DNA of 64,000 nucleotides from contig CAKSDZ010000004.1 in NCBI GenBank assembly GCA_934446365.1, positions 1 to 64,000 of the forward strand, read 5' to 3'. The position numbers and the translations under genes are program-made. Within the stretch, counting starts at the first letter, position 1. Each line of letters opens with the position of its first letter. The notes below the pieces were generated by a model. That model was not told the origin of the DNA, searched no databases, and was given only the letters and a program-made list of their open reading frames with translations. The DNA comes from an uncultured Eubacteriales bacterium (GTDB taxonomy: Bacteria; Bacillota; Clostridia; Oscillospirales; CAG-272). Shown one piece after another: positions 8,895-14,686 of this stretch.

Positions 8895-9040
8895 AACAAA
8901 AAATAGAGCATGTTTCACGGATATGAGAAAATTTTTAAGTCGGTACAGAGCTGCCGTCAAGATTTTGATTCCGGTGTTTTGCGATGGTTTTACGGTCAAA
9001 ATCGGGCTTTCTGTCAAGGCAGAAAGCCCTTTTTTTGCGG
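8895..9040 (+). promoter_or_regulatory. pyrR leader with intrinsic terminator (attenuator)
   Basis: The leader between promoter and pyrR contains a perfect terminator: GGGCTTTCTG (9004-9013), loop, CAGAAAGCCC (9020-9029), then eight T. Upstream, GATTTTGA (8961-8968) can pair with TCAAAATC (8996-9003), and ACAGA near 8945 can pair with TCTGT in the terminator's left arm. This is the layout of the PyrR attenuation seen in Bacillus pyr operons, where UMP-bound PyrR favours termination. I see a CAGAG segment (8945-8949) but not a convincing full PyrR-binding loop, so PyrR control is inferred from gene order and the terminator. Confidence 0.7.
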
Positions 9041-9085
9041 GACAAGTCCGGCGAAGGACATTGTTTTATGAAAGGATGAGGCGAC

Positions 9086-9646
9086 ATGAATCGAAAAACG
9101 CGGCTGATGAATTCGGACGATGTGGAGCGGGCGCTCATGCGCATCTCCCATCAGATCGTGGAAAAGAACCATGGGACGGAGGGACTTTGCCTTATCGGAA
9201 TCAAGACGCGCGGCGTCCCGCTTGCCTATCGGTTGCAGGAGAATATCCGGAGAATTGAGAATGTCGAGCCGCCGGTCGGAACGCTTGATATCTCGCTTTA
9301 TCGGGACGACCTTACCGATAAGACACAGGAGCCGACGGTAAGCGAGACGCATGTGCCGTTTCCCGTGACGGGGAAGGTCGTGATTTTGGTGGACGATGTG
9401 ATCTATACGGCGAGAACGGCGAGATGCGCCTTGGAGGCGATCATGAAGCTCGGCCGTCCGTCGCGCGTGTATCTGGCGGTGCTCATCGACAGAGGACACC
9501 GCGAGCTTCCGATCCGTGCGGATTTTGTGGGCAAGAACATTCCGACATCGAAAACGGAGGTCATCGGCGTGCTTGTGCCGCCGTGCGACGGAGAGCTTGC
9601 CGTCGATCTTTATGAAACCGGAAATGTTGAATGCGAACGCATTTGA
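9086..9646 (+). CDS. pyrR: Bifunctional pyr operon attenuator / uracil phosphoribosyltransferase
   Basis: A 186-residue PyrR, an RNA-binding regulator of pyrimidine genes that also has uracil phosphoribosyltransferase activity. The PRPP-binding signature VILVDDVIYTARTARCAL lies at about residues 95-112. GIKTRGVPLAYRL near 35 and DRGHRELPIRADFVGKNIPTS near 135 are PyrR-specific. The length is about that of Bacillus PyrR. It sits behind a leader with a strong intrinsic terminator and is followed 27 bp later by a uracil permease, the classic pyrR-pyrP arrangement. The biosynthetic pyr genes are not here. Confidence 0.95.
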   Translation: MNRKTRLMNSDDVERALMRISHQIVEKNHGTEGLCLIGIKTRGVPLAYRLQENIRRIENVEPPVGTLDISLYRDDLTDKTQEPTVSETHVPFPVTGKVVILVDDVIYTARTARCALEAIMKLGRPSRVYLAVLIDRGHRELPIRADFVGKNIPTSKTEVIGVLVPPCDGELAVDLYETGNVECERI

Positions 9647-9673
9647 TATAAAAAATTTGGAGGAAAAATCAGT

Positions 9674-11083
9674 ATGAAACTTGTCTATGGCGTAAAAGAC
9701 AGACCGAAGCTCGGGCGCCTGATCGTATTCGCGATTCAGCAGCTGCTGGCGATTATGGCGGCCACCCTTGTCGTTCCGGTCATCACCAACAACACGACCG
9801 GCAGTGAAATGAGTCCTGCCGCAGCTCTTCTCGGTGCGGGTGTGGGAACACTCGTATATGTGCTCTTTACCAAAGCGAAAAGCCCCGTGTTTCTCGGCTC
9901 ATCCTTTGCATTTCTCGGTTCCATGGCGGCCGCATTTGCGGGAGCGTCCACAATGGCGCTCGGCTATCTCGGCCTTATCCTCGGCGCGGTATTCGCAGGA
10001 CTTGTCTATGTGGTCATTGCCATTATCGTGAAGCTTGTCGGCGTAAAATGGGTTAATAAGCTCATGCCTGCCGTCGTCATCGGACCTACGGTTTCCATTA
10101 TCGGACTTTCCCTTGCCGGTAACGCGATAAATGACCTTCAAACGGCAAATGCGGGCGGAGATAAGCTGATTGCCGTGCTTTGCGGTCTTGTCACGCTGGC
10201 CGTCACGATTCTTTGTTCGGTTTACGGCAAAAAAATGATGAAGCTGATTCCGTTCATCATGGGGATCCTTGCAGGTTATGCGGTCGCTGCGGTCTTCACC
10301 GTGATTGGCAACGCTACGGGCAACGACGCGCTCAAAGTCATCGATTTCAGCGTTTTTGAAGGGCTTCTTGTGGACGGAAAGGTTGCGCTTTCCACTTTCC
10401 TCGCTGTGCCGAATTTCACATTTGTCGATGCGTTCGGCGCGTTCGGCGAGCTTTCCGGCAGCTATATCGCCTCGATTGCGGTGGCCTATGTTCCGGTGGC
10501 GTTCGTCGTGTTCGCGGAGCATATCGCGGATCATAAAAACATTTCCTCCATTATCGAAACGGACCTGCTTGAAGATCCCGGACTTTCCCGCACGCTTCTC
10601 GGCGACGGTGTAGGTTCGATTGCCGGCGCTCTGTTCGGCGGCTGTCCGAATACAACATATGGCGAGTCCGTCGGGTGCGTCGCCATTACCGGCAACGCTT
10701 CCGTTCTGACCATTATTGCCGCCGCGATCGGCGCGATTATCATCGCTTTCCTGTCTCCGTTTGTCGCGTTTGTCAACTCGATTCCGTCCTGCGTCATGGG
10801 CGGCGTCTGCGTTGCGCTTTACGGCTTTATCGCGGTATCCGGCCTTAAAATGATTCAGAAGGTCGATCTTGGCGACAACCGCAATCTGTTTGTCGTTTCC
10901 ACGATTCTTATTGTGGGTATCGGCGGACTTGCCCTCACTTTCGGGAAAATCACCATCACCAGCATTGCAACCGCGCTGATTCTCGGCATTCTTGTGAATG
11001 TCATGTGCGGCGGTGGAAAAAAAGCCGCGGCGAAAACCTCCTCCGATGCGCAAGAGGAGAAATCCGAGACGGTTTCCAAATAA
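9674..11083 (+). CDS. uraA: Uracil permease (NCS2 family)
   Basis: A 469-residue member of the nucleobase/ascorbate transporter family, which imports uracil with protons. It is hydrophobic with about 12-14 membrane segments. Family motifs include FLGSSFAFLGSMAAA near residue 75, VVIGPTVSIIGLSLAGNA near 140, and the substrate-site stretch PNTTYGESVGCVAITGNASV near 325 with the conserved Glu. The C-terminus is a short charged tail. It is read with pyrR, so uracil uptake should be under the same leader control. A strong terminator follows at 11139-11176. Confidence 0.94.
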   Translation: MKLVYGVKDRPKLGRLIVFAIQQLLAIMAATLVVPVITNNTTGSEMSPAAALLGAGVGTLVYVLFTKAKSPVFLGSSFAFLGSMAAAFAGASTMALGYLGLILGAVFAGLVYVVIAIIVKLVGVKWVNKLMPAVVIGPTVSIIGLSLAGNAINDLQTANAGGDKLIAVLCGLVTLAVTILCSVYGKKMMKLIPFIMGILAGYAVAAVFTVIGNATGNDALKVIDFSVFEGLLVDGKVALSTFLAVPNFTFVDAFGAFGELSGSYIASIAVAYVPVAFVVFAEHIADHKNISSIIETDLLEDPGLSRTLLGDGVGSIAGALFGGCPNTTYGESVGCVAITGNASVLTIIAAAIGAIIIAFLSPFVAFVNSIPSCVMGGVCVALYGFIAVSGLKMIQKVDLGDNRNLFVVSTILIVGIGGLALTFGKITITSIATALILGILVNVMCGGGKKAAAKTSSDAQEEKSETVSK

Positions 11084-11138
11084 GACGGTGTGAAAAAGGC
11101 TTTTTCCGACTGAGAGTAAAATACCGTTCGGCAAAACA

Positions 11139-11176
11139 AAAAACAGGATTTGAAAGGTTCAAATCCTGTTTTTTAT
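11139..11176. terminator. Bidirectional terminator after uraA
   Basis: AACAGGATTTGAA and TTCAAATCCTGTT pair around AGG, with T-run on the plus side and a matching A-run on the other side, serving both uraA and the convergent transporter gene. Confidence 0.9.
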
Positions 11177-11210
11177 GGATGGATTCCATGATGTGCCAAG
11201 CCTTGAATGG

Positions 11211-12104
11211 CTACCGCTTTTTTCTGAACAGCGGCTTATCCTGCGCTGCAAGCCATGCGCCGAGCATCATCAAAGCGAGGGCGATAAAATACGTGTAAGC
11301 GGGAATTTCACGGAAAATCGCAAGGGACAGCATCGTGCCGATAAAGGGCGCGACGGCATAATACGCGCTTGTTCTCGCCGCTCCGAGAATCCTTTGGGCA
11401 TGCACATAGGTGAAGATGCTGAGTCCGTAGGCGACAAGTCCCACGCCGAGAACCGCAAAAACGCTCCACAGTACGGTGACGCGTTCTCCGATGCAAAGGC
11501 CGATGACGACGGAGCCGAGTCCGGAAAAAATCCCCTTTAAGAGAACAATCTGCATGGGGTCCTTGGAGGAGATTTTCCGGGTGCAGTTGTTTTCAAAGCC
11601 CCAGCAGATGCAGGCAAGAAGAATGAAAAGCGAGCCGAAGGAAAACCGCAGGCTTGATATGTCCTCAAAGGACAGGAGCGCACAGGAAAGCGTGATGAGC
11701 GCGATGCCTGCCCACAGACGCGGACTGATCGTTTCCTTGAATACGGCGAGCGCGACCACGGCGGTTGCCACGATCTCGAAATTGTTCAGCAGGGAAGCAT
11801 TCGCGGCCGTTGTCGATTTTAAACCGTATAAAAGACAGATGGGAGCGGCGATGTCGAGCAAAATCATGGCGACCGTATAGGGCAGCTCTTTTTTTGTCAG
11901 CCGTTCGTCGGATTTTTTCGGCATCCATAATTTTCGGAGCAAAATCATGACGGCCATGCCAAGCCCGGCGCCGAGATAGAGAAAACCCGCCATAAGCGTG
12001 GAGGGCATATAATCCAGCAGTATTTTTGACAGCGGTGAGCTGACCGCATAAAGCGCCGCCGCCAGAACTGCCAGCATGATTCCTTTTGTATTGGCTTTTT
12101 TCAT
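11211..12104 (-). CDS. EamA/DMT-superfamily transporter
   Basis: A 297-residue drug/metabolite transporter with two EamA repeats and ten expected membrane helices. The first repeat starts at GIMLAVLAAALYAVSSPLSKILL; the second at FSFGSLFILLACICWGFENNCTRKIS. Its ATG overlaps the TGA of the upstream CsoR-type repressor gene (ATGA), so translation is coupled and it should be expressed when the sensor releases its operator. DMT members export amino acids, metabolites or drugs. The association with a CsoR-like sensor suggests export linked to a metal or reactive sulfur/aldehyde stress, but the substrate is not known. It ends just before the terminator shared with uraA. Confidence 0.87.
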   Translation of the reverse strand: MKKANTKGIMLAVLAAALYAVSSPLSKILLDYMPSTLMAGFLYLGAGLGMAVMILLRKLWMPKKSDERLTKKELPYTVAMILLDIAAPICLLYGLKSTTAANASLLNNFEIVATAVVALAVFKETISPRLWAGIALITLSCALLSFEDISSLRFSFGSLFILLACICWGFENNCTRKISSKDPMQIVLLKGIFSGLGSVVIGLCIGERVTVLWSVFAVLGVGLVAYGLSIFTYVHAQRILGAARTSAYYAVAPFIGTMLSLAIFREIPAYTYFIALALMMLGAWLAAQDKPLFRKKR

Positions 12105-12364
12105 ACCAGCTTATCGATCGCCTCCAAAAGCTGACGAACGGTTTCGTCGTCGTTTTCATGGACGGCATCGACGATGCAGTGGCCGATATGCTCCTTTAAA
12201 ATCACTTTGCTGACGCCTGTGATTTCCGATTTGACGGCGGAGAGCTGAATGAGGACCTCGCTGCAATCCCGCCCTTCCTCAATCATTCTTTTTACGGCGG
12301 TCATGTGTCCGATCGCGCGTGACATGCGGTTCAGGACAGCCTGCGTATTTTCATGTGTATGCAT
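12101..12364 (-). CDS. CsoR/FrmR-family repressor (DUF156)
   Basis: An 87-residue helical repressor of the CsoR/RcnR/FrmR family. Visible ligand candidates are the Cys in EEGRDCSEVLIQL and the His/Cys pair in LKEHIGHC, giving the C-H-C pattern known for copper-sensing CsoR; the His-rich start MHTHE could add ligands as in RcnR/FrmR. Start at ATG 12364 follows GGAGG; a longer frame upstream crosses the operator and promoter. The operator at 12372-12396 is a perfect G-tract palindrome of CsoR type, so autoregulation is likely. Which metal or electrophile it senses cannot be settled by sequence alone. Confidence 0.9.
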   Translation of the reverse strand: MHTHENTQAVLNRMSRAIGHMTAVKRMIEEGRDCSEVLIQLSAVKSEITGVSKVILKEHIGHCIVDAVHENDDETVRQLLEAIDKLV

Positions 12365-12371
12365 AATACCT

Positions 12372-12396
12372 CCATATCCCCCCATGGGGGATATGG
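12372..12396. promoter_or_regulatory. CsoR-type operator (perfect palindrome)
   Basis: CCATATCCCCC and GGGGGATATGG are exact reverse complements around a CAT centre. CsoR-family operators are known to be short palindromes with central G/C tracts and AT flanks. It sits between the -10 element and the start codon of the repressor gene, where bound protein would block transcription. Confidence 0.88.
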
Positions 12397-12398
12397 CC

Positions 12399-12427
12399 AT
12401 GATACACCAAAGCCATATATTTGTCAA
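12399..12427 (-). promoter_or_regulatory. Promoter of the CsoR-EamA pair
   Basis: On the minus strand: -35 TTGACA (12422-12427), 17-bp spacer, -10 TATCAT (12399-12404). Confidence 0.82.
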
Positions 12428-12461
12428 CCGGAATCGAGAATAAATTTGTTTTTTCAAGAAG

Positions 12462-12488
12462 AAAGGCGCGGTTTTTAGCCGCGCCTTT
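12462..12488 (-). terminator. Terminator downstream of spoIIID
   Basis: AAAGGCGCGG and CCGCGCCTTT form a 10-bp stem. It lies between spoIIID and the next minus-strand promoter. Confidence 0.75.
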
Positions 12489-12588
12489 ATGAATTTTTAT
12501 GGGAAGTGAGGAAAAACTCCGCGACATTTTGAAGCGGCTTATCCGTCCGTGCTTCACCCTGTCCGGCCTTTGCTTGCGCGGGGATGGA

Positions 12589-12843
12589 TTATCCTTTCAT
12601 ATGCATGTATTTTTGGCGTGTCGCTTCGCCGCCGCGCATATGGCGTTCCTGTTTGTTTTGTTCCAGCACGCGGCCGACCTCGCGGTACAGCCACGGATTG
12701 ATGGTTTTTAATCTGTCTGTGACGTCTTTATGTACGGTTGATTTGCTGATTCCGAATTTTGCGGCCGCTTTGCGGACGGTATATTTGTTTTCAACGATAT
12801 ATTCTCCGAGCTTTATCGCTCTTTCCTCAACGATTCCTTTCAA
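12589..12843 (-). CDS. spoIIID: Mother-cell transcription factor SpoIIID
   Basis: An 84-residue SpoIIID, the DNA-binding regulator that switches sigma-E dependent genes in the mother cell during sporulation. The helix-turn-helix is YTVRKAAAKFGISKSTVHKD and is followed by the family signature RLKTINPWLYREVGRVL and the basic tail RHMRGGEATRQKY that makes minor-groove contacts in the Bacillus protein. I choose TTG 12843: AAGGGGAGG lies about 7 bases ahead, and starting there gives the family-standard length; the in-frame TTG at 12864 would place the start before that ribosome binding site. Confidence 0.95.
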   Translation of the reverse strand: MKGIVEERAIKLGEYIVENKYTVRKAAAKFGISKSTVHKDVTDRLKTINPWLYREVGRVLEQNKQERHMRGGEATRQKYMHMKG

Positions 12844-13078
12844 GTCAAGCCTCCCCTTTTCCAATATATCAGTACATATATATGGAACGGTTTGGACAAA
12901 TATTCCGATATTTTTTCCTTTTTGCTTCTACCATTGACTTAATAGAAATAACATGATATAATTTATACATAAAAGAAAGTCATGTATTGGATAAAACGCT
13001 ATATTTTGCAAAAATATCTGTTAAAATTATGATTTACCAAAAGTCAATAATGGAAAAGTATAAGGCGAGGTGGTGCGG

Positions 13079-13654
13079 ATGCTGATAGGGCTGCTCGCCG
13101 CCTGCTGCTGTGAAGCGGACAGGCAGAAAATCGAATATATTTATCTGCATTATGAAAAGATCATATTTTATGTGATCAACCGGATAATCAACGATCAAAA
13201 GACTTCGGAGGACCTGACGCATGATCTTTTTGTGAGACTGATTGAAATGGCCGATCGCATCGATCTTGCGGATTTGAAAAAGCTGAGGTCCCTGCTGGTG
13301 ATTTTGGCGAAGCATACGGCGATCGATTATGAAAGGAAGCAAAAGAATTCCGTGACGGACGAGAACATCTCGGAAAATCTTTGCGGCAGCTTGGCGGAAG
13401 ATGGCCGAACGCCTGACGAAGCTTTGCTGGACCATGAGGCGTATGAAAGACTTCTTGCTTCGATCGACAAGCTCGGCGACGCCTATACGCCGATTTTTCA
13501 GTTAAAATATCTTCATGGGTACAGCAATCCGGAGATTGCCAAGCTTTTGAATATCCCGTCGGCGCGGCTTGTCAGCCACAGATTAGGAAATGGAAAAATG
13601 ATTCTTATGAAAATGATAGGAGGTGACCGATACTTTGAAAACAAATCACGATGA
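13079..13654 (+). CDS. Sigma-70 family RNA polymerase sigma factor
   Basis: A roughly 191-residue sigma factor of ECF type. Region 2 is visible as YLHYEKIIFYVINRIINDQKTSEDLTHDLFVRLIE, followed by LRSLLVILAKHTAIDYERK. Region 4 near the C-terminus is YTPIFQLKYLHGYSNPEIAKLLNIPSARLVSHRL, a helix-turn-helix. ATG 13079 fits the GGCGAGG site; GTG 13070 is possible. It overlaps the next gene, which encodes a membrane protein of anti-sigma type, so the pair should form a signal-responsive sigma/anti-sigma module. The stimulus and regulon are unknown. It is transcribed toward the Cas9-like gene but separated from it by a terminator. Confidence 0.88.
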   Translation: MLIGLLAACCCEADRQKIEYIYLHYEKIIFYVINRIINDQKTSEDLTHDLFVRLIEMADRIDLADLKKLRSLLVILAKHTAIDYERKQKNSVTDENISENLCGSLAEDGRTPDEALLDHEAYERLLASIDKLGDAYTPIFQLKYLHGYSNPEIAKLLNIPSARLVSHRLGNGKMILMKMIGGDRYFENKSR

Positions 13655-14387
13655 CGAGAAGCGTTTTGAGGAGCTTTTGAAAAAAGCATTGGAGGAAAAA
13701 CACGCCGAGGAGCTTGACCTGGTCCCTTCCTCCGAGGAGCTGGATAAGAAAATCGTGTTTTCAAAACGGCATCAGCGGCGGATGAAAAAATTGCTGGCCT
13801 CCGGCGGGGCGTCCTCCGATGAGGGCGGCCGCGGAATGAGCATGGCTCTGCTTTTCCGGATCTTGATCACAGCAGTCCTTTTGGTCGGTCTGTTGGTTTT
13901 CGGTATGGCCGTCTATTCCCGGAATAATCCCGCAGCCGGATTTCTGCCGGCTATCAAGGATATGTTTGGCATCTCGGGAAAAGGTCCTATCAAGAATGGG
14001 GACCGTGAGCTTGAATTTACGGAAAACATGAGATCTTTCGGCAGTGTGGAAGAATTGAATCAGGTTTTGCCGTTTTCCATCCTGTATCCTCGAACACAGG
14101 GAACACAATTTTCGATTACGGCTGTCAGATATGCCGAATTTCCCGACAGAAAGCTTGTGATGCTCTCTTTAAACGGCGGCTGCGGCATTAGTATTTACGC
14201 GGAGGATGCGAGATATTCGATCGAAAGCTTTTCCGAGGAGGACTGCCGGCAGATCGGCGGAAAGAACTGCTGGCTTATGGAGGTGAGCAACGGTATTCAG
14301 GCGGTGATGATGGAGGACGACCTATATTATGTGATTTCCGCACCGGATTTGGTATGGCTGGAATCGTTGATTTCTATCATGAAGTGA
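13635..14387 (+). CDS. Anti-sigma-like membrane protein (DUF4367-like C-terminus)
   Basis: A roughly 250-residue single-pass membrane protein. The cytoplasmic N-terminal part (residues 1-70) is charged and helical with FEELLKKALEEKHAEEL and KKIVFSKRHQRRMKKLL, as in small anti-sigma domains. One membrane helix follows (MALLFRILITAVLLVGLLVF), then an external domain resembling DUF4367, with IRxxQ-like YPRTQGTQFSITAVRY and a Trp-containing end. TTG 13635 is preferred because AGGAGGTGA ends about 8 bases before it; this start overlaps the sigma gene by 20 bases. Its likely role is to hold the neighbouring sigma factor at the membrane until a signal arrives. Confidence 0.82.
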   Translation: MKTNHDDEKRFEELLKKALEEKHAEELDLVPSSEELDKKIVFSKRHQRRMKKLLASGGASSDEGGRGMSMALLFRILITAVLLVGLLVFGMAVYSRNNPAAGFLPAIKDMFGISGKGPIKNGDRELEFTENMRSFGSVEELNQVLPFSILYPRTQGTQFSITAVRYAEFPDRKLVMLSLNGGCGISIYAEDARYSIESFSEEDCRQIGGKNCWLMEVSNGIQAVMMEDDLYYVISAPDLVWLESLISIMK

Positions 14388-14423
14388 GTTTCCGCATCCG
14401 TAAATTTGAATATATATCATACA

Positions 14424-14470
14424 AAATTCGCCGATTCTGCGAAAAAAAGCAGAAATCGGCGAATTTTTTT
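14424..14470. terminator. Terminator after the sigma/anti-sigma pair
   Basis: AATTCGCCGATTCTGC pairs with GCAGAAATCGGCGAATT (one bulged base) and is followed by eight T. It isolates the sigma operon from the Cas9-like gene. Confidence 0.92.
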
Positions 14471-14530
14471 TCGATTTTTTGGGGATTTGGGGGTCGATTT
14501 TACGTATATATTATTGTAAAGATTTTTTAT

Positions 14531-14644
14531 GAAAAAACAAACCGCTTGAAAGCGGTTTGTAAAACGTCCGTCGACGGGTTGGCGATGCCAACGGGGAGCT
14601 CCCCAATCTAACTCGGAAAATAATATTGATATGTTAGTAAGACT
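14531..14644 (-). ncRNA. Structured small RNA divergent from the Cas9-like gene (tracrRNA-like position)
   Basis: On the minus strand a consensus promoter (-35 TTGACA 14674-14679, 17-bp spacer, -10 TATAAT 14651-14656) should start an RNA near 14644. It begins with about 38 mostly A/U bases containing CUAAC, which can pair with GUUAG further on. It then folds into consecutive hairpins: GGGG-AGCU-CCCC, GUUGGC-AUC-GCCAAC, CCGU-CG-ACGG, and finally ACAAACCGC/GCGGUUUGU followed by six U, an intrinsic terminator. No open reading frame with a ribosome binding site fits. The size, the row of 3' hairpins and the site upstream of and divergent from a Cas9 relative are what one expects of a tracrRNA or its descendant. 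Sequence identity to known tracrRNAs is not evident, and no matching CRISPR repeat is present. Confidence 0.72.
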
Positions 14645-14679
14645 ATTCTTATTATAAAACAAAAATTCAAAGGTGTCAA
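14626..14679. promoter_or_regulatory. Overlapping divergent promoters for the small RNA and the Cas9-like gene
   Basis: Minus strand: TTGACA (14674-14679), 17 bp, TATAAT (14651-14656), a perfect consensus. Plus strand: TTGATA (14626-14631), 18 bp, TATTAT (14650-14655), driving the Cas9-like gene. The two -10 hexamers use the same bases, so RNA polymerase cannot occupy both. The plus -35 lies within the region transcribed as the 5' end of the small RNA. Confidence 0.8.
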
Positions 14680-14686
14680 CAGGAAA

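Noticed and set aside
8863..9258. A 131-codon frame across the pyrR leader
   Set aside because: It spans the attenuator hairpin and then runs into pyrR out of frame; no ribosome binding site supports it.
14388..14686. Possible CRISPR array or direct repeats next to the Cas9-like gene
   Set aside because: I looked for repeated 30-40 bp units with spacers here and in the flanks and saw none; only a terminator and the small RNA gene are present.
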